From NCBI GenBank assembly GCA_002344075.1, contig DDTM01000121.1, positions 1 through 46,136 on the forward strand: DNA of 46,136 bases, in the 5' to 3' direction. The notes under the pieces were generated by a model that did not search any database, had not been told where the DNA came from, and saw nothing but the letters and a program-made list of their open reading frames with translations. Numbering within the stretch: position 1 is the stretch's first letter; each line of letters opens with the position of its first letter. The DNA is from Bacteroidetes bacterium UBA2364 (GTDB lineage Bacteria; Bacteroidota; Rhodothermia; Rhodothermales; UBA2364). This document shows, in pieces, positions 1-7,679 of this stretch. Made by a program: the position numbers and the translations under genes.

Positions 1-70
1 ATTAAGACGGTGCGTTTCATAAAGAAGGAAATGAAATATGTTATGAAATTCGGGGGTATTGGGGTGTGAA

Positions 71-270
71 GGGTGTATTGCAAAACTTCCCCAATTCTAT
101 TATGATGTCGCTCCTACGGCGCTTGTTTGTATAGGGTTGTTTTGTTTTGGTTTTCTCCCCTACGGGTTCTATTATAATGTCGCTCCTACGGCGCTTGCCT
201 CAACGATAGGCAAAGATGGCACCGGATCTAAGTTGCGTCGTATGTCTGATTGGCATTTTTGAAATGCGCT
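71..270 (+). repeat. Dispersed terminal-inverted-repeat element, copy 1 (two cores)
   Basis: About 200 bp. The left end (from 71) and the right end (to 270) are imperfect inverted repeats of the type GGGTGYATTTCAAAA. Inside are two copies of a 31-nt core, at 95-125 and 167-197, each with the small imperfect hairpin GCTCC-TAC-GGCGC. The 3' half shares long runs with the copies at 2048-2230 and 11564-11693. A 67-codon open frame crosses it (59-262), but the frame follows the repeat and is not treated as a gene. No transposase is nearby. It looks like a MITE-like or REP-like non-autonomous element; the mechanism is unknown. Confidence 0.8.
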
Positions 271-351
271 CTCTCGTATTCCTAATATTTTTTGTAGGTT
301 AGAGAGATTTAAACTCTTATTTTTATACGTAATAATCTAACTTTAATTGCA

Positions 352-753
352 ATGAAACACATTTTAGGCTTCTTTTTATTGGGGATGATTCTTTCGACAA
401 TGTTTCTAAATGCCCAGCCCCAATCTATCATGATAACAGGTAAACTCAATAAGAAAACTTGGTCTAAAACCTTGGAAAGTTATTGTGCGCAGGGTAGCGA
501 CTATTATGTTTTGACACGCCGAAAGAAAAAGAATATTGTCTTGTCTTTGGATGCAGAAGCAGACGCAACCAAGTTTGATGGTTGGATTAACCGAAAAGTG
601 CAGGTTCAAGGCGAATGGATCAGCCGCACCATCTCTTCGGATCCGCAAAGCCAACACCCCATATCGCCCACTTTTCCAGGTGGCCGCAGCAAAAACGAAA
701 CGGCATGTAAGATTTTTCAGGTGAACACCATCCGCTTAATAGCCTCCAAATGA
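352..753 (+). CDS. Secreted hypothetical protein (133 aa)
   Basis: Not recognised at family level. Residues 1-22 form a clear Sec signal peptide (MKHILGFFLLGMILSTMFLNAQ) with likely cleavage before or after the final Gln. The mature part is about 110 residues of alternating polar and hydrophobic stretches, with a basic patch TRRKKKN near residue 62 and a segment (WINRKVQVQGEW) that could be a strand pair of an OB-like fold; that is only an impression. The stop overlaps the ATG of the next gene in an ATGA junction, so the two are co-transcribed and probably translationally coupled. Both encode exported proteins and both lie between two direct copies of the dispersed repeat. No Shine-Dalgarno is visible, only an AT-rich leader, as is common in Bacteroidota. 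Confidence 0.7.
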   Translation: MKHILGFFLLGMILSTMFLNAQPQSIMITGKLNKKTWSKTLESYCAQGSDYYVLTRRKKKNIVLSLDAEADATKFDGWINRKVQVQGEWISRTISSDPQSQHPISPTFPGGRSKNETACKIFQVNTIRLIASK

Positions 754-2021
754 AACACTTCCTCTGTTTCTTCCTCATGGCATGGTCGTTGGCATCTATA
801 TCCGTTGCACAAATACGGACAGTAGAAGGGCGGTTGGTCGAATTTGCCGCTGCTTATGCCGATGCCCAACCCGGCAAAGGGAGTGAAGGCTTCCTGGCTC
901 CTATACCATCCGAAAAATCTGCATGGCAGCGGATGATGCGTGCCTTTCTTGTTATGAATTGGGCAGAGGTGGATAGCGAACGGAGCATGTATTTTCCATT
1001 TTTAGAACGCGTTCTATTCGTGGAAGAAGGGAGATTGGACCGCGTTTTTATGGTTTTATTGGAACAAAACCACCTACGGCGTGGCTGGGGCATGTATGTT
1101 CGGAATCTCTCAAATAATACTATGCCTTGGACGATTGAAATACCCCATCCCAAATATGATGCATTGACCGAAACACAGGGCGCCTCTTTGTTTTTGCAGG
1201 TAAACGGCTATTTTCTAATGATGGCTGGGGCGCACCGATGTGCAAACGCAGCATATTCCGGTTGTAGTGGGACCACAACGGCTTGTTTGGGTGCATCCGC
1301 TCCCTATCCTGTAAGTGATGTCGCGCATTCAATAGATTCGCCTTTTCACTGGACACACGAAGTCTTGCATGATCCCCTTTTAATGCCCAATAATAGATTT
1401 ATCAACCTACACGGTCACTCGGATGGGGCGTGTGAAGATATTTTTTTGAGTAGTACCGTTTCAAATGTTGCTGACGACTTGATAAGGGACTTGCACAAAG
1501 CATTAATACACCCCGCTTGGACGGTTGGCTTTGCGGCAGATGGCATAACAACTTGTACCCTTACAGGCAGCACCAATGTTCAAGGACGGTTTACAAATGA
1601 GAGCCTGACTCCTTGCACAAAACCCGCCATCAAAAGTAAAGGCCGCTTTATCCATATCGAGCAAAGTTTACGTGTACGGCAATCAGCGCAGTTGACCAGT
1701 CGTCTGGGGGAAGCCTTGCAAAAACTGGTTGTATCCAACGAAAAAGAAACGCCCCAGAAGTTCAAGACTGGCTTTACTCTTGCCCCGAACCCCGCACAAA
1801 ACAAGGTCTTTCTACATATACAAACCAATCAAGCATCAGAAGGACGAATACGAGTTTATGACCTTATGGGGCGCAGTATCTATCAAGCAAATGTTTTGGT
1901 GGGAGAAGGTACACCAACACTACCGGTACTAAATGTGCAGCAATGGCCTAATGGAAGGTATGTGGTAGAAGTATCCGTGCATGAATCGGTATTTCGAGAG
2001 ATAATGATGGTTTTGCACTGA
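750..2021 (+). CDS. Secreted protein with T9SS C-terminal sorting domain, possible metal hydrolase
   Basis: A 423-residue exported protein. Residues 1-20 are a Sec signal peptide ending SISVAQ. Residues about 342-423 are a type A T9SS sorting domain: the motif LAPNPAQNKVFLHI, then VYDLMGRSIYQ, then WPNGRYVVEV. T9SS normally passes such proteins across the outer membrane and removes the tail. The central part (residues 125-235) has His- and Cys-rich clusters: PHPKYD (132-137), AGAHRCAN (159-166), a Cys-rich loop (172-179), SDVAHSID (189-196), HWTHEVLH (200-207) and NLHGHSDGACED (219-230). The spacing suggests a metal-binding hydrolase, but this is inference and no family is assigned. It overlaps the preceding secreted gene by 4 bp. 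Confidence 0.75.
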   Translation: MKHFLCFFLMAWSLASISVAQIRTVEGRLVEFAAAYADAQPGKGSEGFLAPIPSEKSAWQRMMRAFLVMNWAEVDSERSMYFPFLERVLFVEEGRLDRVFMVLLEQNHLRRGWGMYVRNLSNNTMPWTIEIPHPKYDALTETQGASLFLQVNGYFLMMAGAHRCANAAYSGCSGTTTACLGASAPYPVSDVAHSIDSPFHWTHEVLHDPLLMPNNRFINLHGHSDGACEDIFLSSTVSNVADDLIRDLHKALIHPAWTVGFAADGITTCTLTGSTNVQGRFTNESLTPCTKPAIKSKGRFIHIEQSLRVRQSAQLTSRLGEALQKLVVSNEKETPQKFKTGFTLAPNPAQNKVFLHIQTNQASEGRIRVYDLMGRSIYQANVLVGEGTPTLPVLNVQQWPNGRYVVEVSVHESVFREIMMVLH

Positions 2022-2047
2022 TGGTAATGTCCAACAACCGCTAATTA

Positions 2048-2230
2048 GGTGCATTTCAGAACTACCCAATTCTATTATGATGTCGCTCCTACGGCGCTTG
2101 TTTGTACAGGGTTGTTTTGCTTGGTTTTCTATTATGATGTCGCTCCTACGGCGCTGTTCTCAACGATAGATAAAGATGTCACCGAATCTAAGCTGCGTCG
2201 TATGTCTATTGGCATTTTTGAAATGCGCCC
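2048..2230 (+). repeat. Dispersed terminal-inverted-repeat element, copy 2 (two cores)
   Basis: About 183 bp, in the same orientation as copy 1. The left end reads GGTGCATTTCAGAA and the right end TTTTTGAAATGCGCCC, which are inverted repeats of one another. Two cores lie at 2070-2100 and 2127-2156. The 3' segment, from CAACGATAG through GCGTCGTATG, matches the other copies closely. The open frame from 2049 to 2396 that runs through it is a by-product of the repeat. Copies 1 and 2 bracket the two secreted-protein genes. Confidence 0.8.
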
Positions 2231-2392
2231 CGCATCGCCTGTCCCATGTATTTTGCGGGTTGACGGAAGAAGAAATAAAAATTGTGGCAAACGCCTAAAA
2301 GCGCTATCATTTCATGCTTATGTTGCTTCTGCGGAGCGATATTCCGCCATAAACGATGCTCGTCAAGCCCAAAGGCTCCCTTTCCGCAAAGC
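2231..2392. other. Non-coding spacer with a degenerate repeat core
   Basis: No credible gene lies between the repeat and the convergent lipoprotein gene. The stretch 2311-2339 has a hairpin-bearing sequence (GCTTCTGCGGAGC) that resembles the core of copy 3 at 15 of 18 positions. It may be a decayed further copy of the core; that is inference from a short match. Confidence 0.35.
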
Positions 2393-2842
2393 CTAATATC
2401 GGGTTTTATCGTCTGTAGAGAGGCGTTTTTCCAACTCCATCCCTTGATTTTTTAGGGCGGCCTCCAATGGATGGAGGACGTCATGTATGACGTGTCGCTC
2501 CATATATGGGATTTTTCCTTTGTGACCGGAAATCAAATACTTGCGATAGGCATGTATATACACGCGCACAAAACGTGATTGGAAGGTTGTGGCCTCGAGT
2601 TTTACCAAAATTTTATAGGCTTTAAAGTCCCGGATTTGCCGCTCCTGAGTGGCAATGACTCCAGTTGCTACTCCATCTTTTACCTCCCAGCCTGCCGCCT
2701 TGAAGGCTGTTTTGGCTTTGTCCAACGCGGATTCTCTGGGTGTAGCGCGATAATCGCGGTAAGGAGGGGTGAGGCTGGGCGTACAAGCGCCGAAAAACAA
2801 AATGGGCAAAAAGAAAACGAAGAGTTGGGCAAGCGGTTTCAT
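2393..2842 (-). CDS. Putative lipoprotein (149 aa)
   Basis: The protein starts MKPLAQLFVFFLPILFFGACTP, a type II signal peptide with lipobox LFFGAC, so Cys20 should be lipidated. This start (ATG at 2840-2842) is preferred over an upstream ATG that would add 14 residues before the signal peptide. The mature domain (about residues 30-149) has an alternating pattern, RESALDKAKTAFKAAGWEV followed by TQERQIRDFKAYKILVKLEA, of a small alpha/beta fold of the kind seen in envelope lipoproteins. No enzyme motif is visible and the function is unknown. It is the last gene of a minus-strand series. A terminator-like hairpin lies just upstream at 2891-2933, so it may be transcribed separately from the hydrolase. 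Confidence 0.65.
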   Translation of the reverse strand: MKPLAQLFVFFLPILFFGACTPSLTPPYRDYRATPRESALDKAKTAFKAAGWEVKDGVATGVIATQERQIRDFKAYKILVKLEATTFQSRFVRVYIHAYRKYLISGHKGKIPYMERHVIHDVLHPLEAALKNQGMELEKRLSTDDKTRY

Positions 2843-2890
2843 TAGGTCTTGGGTTTTGGGAAATAGCCGCAAGATATAGGGCATCCGTTA

Positions 2891-2933
2891 CAAAAAAAAC
2901 GGGTGGTCCACTCACCCATTGGAACCACCCGTT
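2891..2933 (-). terminator. Rho-independent terminator, minus strand
   Basis: On the minus strand a 10-bp perfect stem (AACGGGTGGT/ACCACCCGTT) is followed directly by eight T residues. It lies about 195 bp beyond the end of the alpha/beta hydrolase gene and before the lipoprotein gene. It probably ends the hydrolase transcript. Confidence 0.7.
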
Positions 2934-3127
2934 CGGCGCTCGGTTGTCTTTGCGCCTGCATTGCACCCTCTTTTGAGCGTGTGACAGGAGGTTTAGCCAT
3001 CCGCTCGAATAAAGGAAGTATCAAAATCGTGCCAAACACCCAAATCGTTATTTTGTTCTATTTTTTGAGGTTTAGGCGGAATGGGTTGTATGTTTTAGTG
3101 GACGCTGGTGTACGAAAAGGCACACGT

Positions 3128-3922
3128 TCAGGCGGTAATAGGGCAAACGCGCCCGAGCCAGTCCATCAGCAAGGCATTAAACTGTTCCGGATGTTCCATC
3201 ATTGGGGCATGGCCACATTCTTGCAAGAAGTGTAACTCCGAGTTTGGTAGCCCATTTTTGAATTCTTGGGCCACATCAGGCGGTGTAAGCTGATCATTTG
3301 CGCCCCAAATAATGAGGTTGGGCATATCCAATTCATGCAGAAAGCCCCCTACTACATCATGCGCCGAGGATCTTGCCATAGCGATGAGTTTTAGGGCATA
3401 TTCGCGGTTGTTCACAATCTTGCTCACCTCTTCCAAAAAGTGGTCGTTGAAGTGTTTTTCGGCATCATAGAAGGTGAGTCGGGCACGGGAACGGATAAAA
3501 TCCAAGTCTTTCCGGCGGAAGAATTCACCCCGCATCGCCAGTTCGCGGATACCAGAAGAACCTGCCAGTACTTGCGCAAAAACATCCTCTTTGTGATCTC
3601 TGATATAGTGAAGCCCCACTTGGCCACCGAGAGAATTGCCAATGACAATCATTTTTTCGGGCTTGCCGATGGCGGCTACGAATTGTGCCACATACTTTGC
3701 CAAGCCGGGTACGTGGGTCTGGCGTAAGGGCATTTTGTAGCACGGCAAAAGCGGCACAATCACCCGATAACCGGCCTCGGTAAATGGCGTAATGTTGTTT
3801 TGCCAGTTTTCTACATCACCCAAGATACCATGTAGGTACAAGAGGGTAGGAGCATTTACGGGGCCTTCGTCCCAAAACGTAAATTCGTCTTTTTGCTTAA
3901 AAGGGAAGGAATAGGTGGACAT
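3128..3922 (-). CDS. Alpha/beta hydrolase fold protein
   Basis: A 264-residue cytoplasmic enzyme of the alpha/beta hydrolase superfamily; the substrate cannot be told from sequence. Visible features are the oxyanion-hole motif LHGILGD (30-36), the nucleophile elbow GNSLGG with Ser97, the acid WGANDQLTPP with Asp210, and the histidine ECGHAPMMEHP with His238. This is a complete Ser-Asp-His triad in the usual order, and the length is normal for the fold. There is no signal peptide. The ATP-grasp gene starts upstream on the same strand, and the 17-bp gap suggests that the two are co-transcribed. Esterases, lipases and C-C hydrolases of ring-cleavage pathways all share these motifs, so the annotation stays general. 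Confidence 0.9.
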   Translation of the reverse strand: MSTYSFPFKQKDEFTFWDEGPVNAPTLLYLHGILGDVENWQNNITPFTEAGYRVIVPLLPCYKMPLRQTHVPGLAKYVAQFVAAIGKPEKMIVIGNSLGGQVGLHYIRDHKEDVFAQVLAGSSGIRELAMRGEFFRRKDLDFIRSRARLTFYDAEKHFNDHFLEEVSKIVNNREYALKLIAMARSSAHDVVGGFLHELDMPNLIIWGANDQLTPPDVAQEFKNGLPNSELHFLQECGHAPMMEHPEQFNALLMDWLGRVCPITA

Positions 3923-3939
3923 AAATAACGTTGGTTGTG

Positions 3940-4827
3940 TTACAATCGGGTTTGGGTAAGATGCCGTTCGAGTGCTGTTTTATAATTTACAACGGCTTGT
4001 GGGGCAAACCGAAAATACAAGGATGGCTCGATCAGTTCCAATTCCATGACCATAAATTGATTTTTCTCAGGACTTTGCCGTACCCAATCTACCCTTGCCT
4101 GAAACGGAAGTTCGGGCAATTGAGACATGAGGTGGATGCTTTGTTCTAGAAGCTCCTGAGGTGGATCGCACGCCGAAATATGGCCACCGTGCTCTTCCTG
4201 TACCCTAAAGTCTCCCGATTGAGGCTTTTTTAGTATGGCATGGCTGTATTTACCTCCAAAGAAAAAGAGTGAAAATTCCCCCTCTTCAAGAATTTGTGGG
4301 ATAAACGGCTGGATCATAAACGGGCGGTTCCGGTATGCTTCTGCCAAGACAGGATACAAAGGCTTCACATCTTCCACAGCCAATCGGTAGGTATGGTCGG
4401 CATTGGCCGAGATAATGGGTTTTAGGATTAATTCCGCTGTATTGAACACGCTAAAGGCTTGTAATAGTTGTGCTTCTTCCAAGGAAGAATTACCCCAAAT
4501 AGTGGGAACGATGTCAATGCCTGCGTTTTCGATATCCTGCAAATAGGTTTTTTCAAGATTCCATTCAACGAGGGCAAGGCTGTTCAGCAAGGGGACGCCT
4601 GTCTTTTCGATCTCTTTAAGCGTCGCGAAAAACGCCTTGGGCGCGGATTGATAATCCCATGTCGAGCGCACCACAACCAAATCAAACGCAAACCAATTCA
4701 CCTCTCTCTTTCTCCAAGGAATGGTCTCTATTTCCCAGTCATGTTCTTGTAGGTATTGTATTACCAACTCGTCGTCACATACATACTTCGAGAGGTCTTC
4801 TATGGAGAGAAAAGCGCATCGTGGCAT
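3940..4827 (-). CDS. ATP-grasp domain ligase (RimK/DcsG-like)
   Basis: A 295-residue protein of the ATP-grasp superfamily, which joins a carboxylate to an amine or thiol through an acyl-phosphate. Supporting segments are the N-terminal fold FLSIEDLSKYVCDDELV and VVVRSTWDYQ; the ATP-binding lysine region LILKPIISANA; QPFIPQILEEGEFSLFFFGG; the loop SGDFRVQEEHGG; and the Mg-binding end VMELELIEPSLYF. The layout resembles the glutathione-synthetase-like/DcsG family used for small peptide-like products. I start it at the second Met (4827) because homologous folds begin MxxxFLSxED; the earlier ATG at 4866 adds only 13 unstructured residues. No biosynthetic partner is adjacent apart from the alpha/beta hydrolase 17 bp downstream, so the substrate is unknown. 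Confidence 0.8.
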   Translation of the reverse strand: MPRCAFLSIEDLSKYVCDDELVIQYLQEHDWEIETIPWRKREVNWFAFDLVVVRSTWDYQSAPKAFFATLKEIEKTGVPLLNSLALVEWNLEKTYLQDIENAGIDIVPTIWGNSSLEEAQLLQAFSVFNTAELILKPIISANADHTYRLAVEDVKPLYPVLAEAYRNRPFMIQPFIPQILEEGEFSLFFFGGKYSHAILKKPQSGDFRVQEEHGGHISACDPPQELLEQSIHLMSQLPELPFQARVDWVRQSPEKNQFMVMELELIEPSLYFRFAPQAVVNYKTALERHLTQTRL

Positions 4828-4949
4828 GGGGTTTGGTCTATTTGTGTTTATAAGCAATATGGTCACTTAAAATAAGGCATCAGTGCTCGTCATGTAGTTG
4901 GGGAAAGTTTTTTGGAGAAATGTTCGTTAGGTGGGGTAACGTCTATCCA

Positions 4950-4993
4950 TAAAAGCGAGAAAGCCCATTTCATCGTTGAATGGGCTTTCTCGC
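4950..4993 (-). terminator. Rho-independent terminator after glmM
   Basis: A perfect 15-bp inverted repeat (GCGAGAAAGCCCATT at 4955-4969 with its complement at 4979-4993, 9-nt loop). On the minus strand it is followed by TTTTATGG. It lies about 60 bp beyond the stop of the phosphoglucosamine mutase gene. Confidence 0.85.
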
Positions 4994-5052
4994 CAAATTG
5001 TATTCAGCCGTAACAGCATATGGGTGAGAAAGGAGTTTTTGGCATCCTTTCA

Positions 5053-6441
5053 CTATGGCGTGTTTGCAACGGCAGCCAATTCATCCATAAAACGTTGGGC
5101 AAGTGCTCGCGCCCCATTCGGTGTACGTGCCTCAGCATAAATTCGAATAATTGGCTCGGTATTGGATTTACGTAGGTGAACCCATTCATCAGGAAAGTCA
5201 ATCTTTACGCCATCTATGGTTGAGATACGCTCCTCGTGGTAGCGTTGTGCTATTTTTCGCAATACCGTATCGGCATCCACTGTGTCTAAGGTGATTTTGT
5301 TTTTGGAGATACTATACGCCGGGTATCCGGCTTTAAGTTGGGAGAGTGATTTTCCGGTATTCACCATGTGCTGCAATACGATGGCCGTGCCCACCAGCGC
5401 GTCTCGTCCGTGGTGGAGGTCTGGTAGGATAACCCCGCCATTCCCTTCACCGCCCACTACAGCGCCCACTTCCTTCATCAACATCACCACATTGATTTCA
5501 CCGACGGCAGCGCGGTAGGATGTTTGGCCATAGGTTGCCACTACGTCATCTGCGGCACGGCTCGAAGATAGGTTGGTTGCAAAGGGGCCTGGTTTATGGG
5601 AGAGCATAAAATCTGCTGCGGTTACTTGTGTAAGTTCCTCTCCATAGAACTGACCATCTTCTGCCACAAATGCGAGTCGGTCGGCGTCAGGATCAACAAC
5701 AATGCCCAAATTCGCGTTCGTAGATTTTACCATTTCCATGATTTCGGAAAGGTGCTCTGGCAGCGGTTCGGGGTTGTGCGCAAATAGGCCCGTAGGTGTG
5801 CAGTGAAGACGGATGATGTTTTCTTCACGAATGCCCAACGCCTTTAACAAAGCAGGAATGGCCACGCCGCCCACCGAGTTCACCCCATCCACCACTACCT
5901 TAAAGTCTTGTGCGGCAATTTGCTTTGGATGGATGTAAGGAAGCGCTATGATTTTTTGTATATGATAGGGCAAATAATCTTGTGCCGAATAACCACCGAT
6001 TTGGGTATAAGGCACAGCCGTAACCGTACCTGCTGCTGCAAGGTTTATAACGGCTTTTCCTTGTTCGGGAGTGAGAAATTCCCCGTTTTCATTTAGTAGT
6101 TTAAGCGCATTCCATTCGGCTGGATTGTGTGAGGCAGACAAAATAATGCCGCCCGTTGCTTGTGCGCCCAGTACGGCCATTTCTACGGTAGGCGTGGTGG
6201 CCAAGCCTACATCCAAGATGTCGCAGCCTACCGAACGTAGGGTTTCCATAACAATGGTTTGACAGAGTTCTCCGGTAACACGGGCATCGCGTCCTACTGC
6301 GACTAAAGGCTTAGTACCGATTTCGCTTGCACGGTTGCGTACCCAAACACCAAATGCAGAAGCGTATTTAACCAAAACCATCGCATCTAGGCCGTCCCCA
6401 AAGACGCCTCGAATTCCGGAGATTGAGACCATTAAAGGCAT
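5053..6441 (-). CDS. glmM: Phosphoglucosamine mutase
   Basis: A 462-residue alpha-D-phosphohexomutase. It interconverts glucosamine-6-phosphate and glucosamine-1-phosphate for UDP-GlcNAc, peptidoglycan and LPS. All four family signatures are present: the phosphoserine loop LSASHNP (Ser104), the metal loop DPDADR (250-255), the sugar-specificity loop GGEGNGGV, and the phosphate-binding RKSNTEPIIRIYAEA near the C-terminus. The GGEGNGG form is typical of Bacteroidota and archaeal-type GlmM rather than the GGEQSGH form of Proteobacteria. The substrate is therefore most likely glucosamine phosphate, though a phosphoglucomutase or phosphomannomutase role cannot be excluded. The ATG at 6441 gives MPLMVSISGIRG, the conventional N-terminus; an upstream ATG at 6507 would add 22 residues. 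It is divergent from the ctaA operon. Confidence 0.9.
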   Translation of the reverse strand: MPLMVSISGIRGVFGDGLDAMVLVKYASAFGVWVRNRASEIGTKPLVAVGRDARVTGELCQTIVMETLRSVGCDILDVGLATTPTVEMAVLGAQATGGIILSASHNPAEWNALKLLNENGEFLTPEQGKAVINLAAAGTVTAVPYTQIGGYSAQDYLPYHIQKIIALPYIHPKQIAAQDFKVVVDGVNSVGGVAIPALLKALGIREENIIRLHCTPTGLFAHNPEPLPEHLSEIMEMVKSTNANLGIVVDPDADRLAFVAEDGQFYGEELTQVTAADFMLSHKPGPFATNLSSSRAADDVVATYGQTSYRAAVGEINVVMLMKEVGAVVGGEGNGGVILPDLHHGRDALVGTAIVLQHMVNTGKSLSQLKAGYPAYSISKNKITLDTVDADTVLRKIAQRYHEERISTIDGVKIDFPDEWVHLRKSNTEPIIRIYAEARTPNGARALAQRFMDELAAVANTP

Positions 6442-6694
6442 GATAAATATTGATTTAAGGTGATTAGCAAAGAAGAATCTATGTGCCGAGATATGCCGAT
6501 CGGTCACAAGCGTTCACATGTTTTGTTTGAAAATAGGACGAACAAAGGCTAAAGTTATATGTGTTAAGTTGGATTTTTAGACCATTCTACAAGAATTAAC
6601 CTTGCACTCAAATCTTCCAACCTGCTTCGTGGCGTATCTTTAAAGACTTCCATTTTGATCACTTTTATTAAACCCTCGTGGATCAGTACGCCGG

Positions 6695-7675
6695 ATGAGC
6701 ACGCTCGAAGCCCCCCAAAAAGTTTATCAACGTTTGGCCGTTATTGGAACCATCACGCTGGTGCTTGTATATTTGGTAATTTTGGCGGGATCTGTGGTGC
6801 GTGCCAGTGGAGCTGGCATGGGATGTCCCGATTGGCCGAAGTGTTTTGGCAAGTTAATTCCACCTACTGATGTCTCGGAGTTGCCAGCGAATTACCGAGA
6901 GGTCTATGCAGAAGAACACAATGCGGTTGAAGAATTTAATGCCACCAAAACTTGGACCGAATACATTAACCGTCTGTTTGGGGCTGCTTTAGGTTTTTCC
7001 ATTTTAATCCAGCTAATACTTGCCTTGCCGCTCTACAAAACCGATAAATGGTTTCTTGTACTGTCGTTTTTAAACTTTATCGGGATTGGATTCCAGGCGT
7101 GGTTGGGGGCTGTGGTGGTGAGTTCGGCACTTTCGCCTGCCAAAATTACTACTCATATGGTGATGGCTTTGGTGATCTTGGCAATTGGAGCGACCTTGCT
7201 TTTCCGAATACAAAATCGGCATTTACATGCATTTTCTGGCTATCCAACGGCCATCCGGACAACGGTAGGTGCGGCGTTATTGCTCACGGTGATCCAAGTT
7301 TTGGTGGGTACACAGGTTCGTGAAGAAGTAGATGTGTTGCTGGATCAGGTGGCGCGTTCTGAAATTATAGCAGGACTGGGCATTTCTTTTGGGATCCATC
7401 GTCTATTGGCTTTGATTACGTTCTTTTTAAATGGCTGGCTAATGCACCTGATTTTCACGGAGAAGGCTTCGCCAAATCTCATGAAACGATGGATGTTGGT
7501 GGTGATGGGGAGTATTCTGGTTTCGGTGGCTTCTGGTTTGGTGTTGGCTGGTAATAGCCTACCAGCAGTTGCACAACCGATACATTTATTATTGGCTTGT
7601 ATCATGTTTGGAGGACAGTTTACCCTTTTACTTTATGCGTTCAAACTTACCCCTCGAAAAGACGGTGCGCGTTAA
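6695..7675 (+). CDS. ctaA: Heme A synthase (COX15/CtaA)
   Basis: A 326-residue integral membrane enzyme that oxidises the C8 methyl of heme O to a formyl group, giving heme A for cytochrome oxidase. Evidence: eight predicted hydrophobic helices; the signature GSVVRASGAGMGCPDWPKCFG at 27-47; the periplasmic acidic loop with YAEEHN; TWTEYINRLFGA; and the helix histidines TTHMVMAL, GIHRLLALI and QPIHLLLA, which serve as heme ligands in the family. It is the first gene of a five-gene plus-strand run. ctaB begins 4 nt after its stop. About 250 bp separate it from the divergent glmM gene, so the operon promoter should lie there. I could not identify a convincing promoter motif. Confidence 0.95.
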   Translation: MSTLEAPQKVYQRLAVIGTITLVLVYLVILAGSVVRASGAGMGCPDWPKCFGKLIPPTDVSELPANYREVYAEEHNAVEEFNATKTWTEYINRLFGAALGFSILIQLILALPLYKTDKWFLVLSFLNFIGIGFQAWLGAVVVSSALSPAKITTHMVMALVILAIGATLLFRIQNRHLHAFSGYPTAIRTTVGAALLLTVIQVLVGTQVREEVDVLLDQVARSEIIAGLGISFGIHRLLALITFFLNGWLMHLIFTEKASPNLMKRWMLVVMGSILVSVASGLVLAGNSLPAVAQPIHLLLACIMFGGQFTLLLYAFKLTPRKDGAR

Positions 7676-7679
7676 GGCC

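Noticed and set aside
59..262. 67-codon ORF in the first repeat
   Set aside because: It follows the repeat cores (YYDVAPTAL) and is not conserved in frame in copy 3; no start signal.
1..2392. Composite transposon
   Set aside because: Two direct repeats flank two genes, but no transposase or resistance/cargo integrase is present and no target duplication is visible.
2049..2396. 115-codon ORF through the second repeat
   Set aside because: Same repeat-derived peptide; overlaps the end of the lipoprotein gene.
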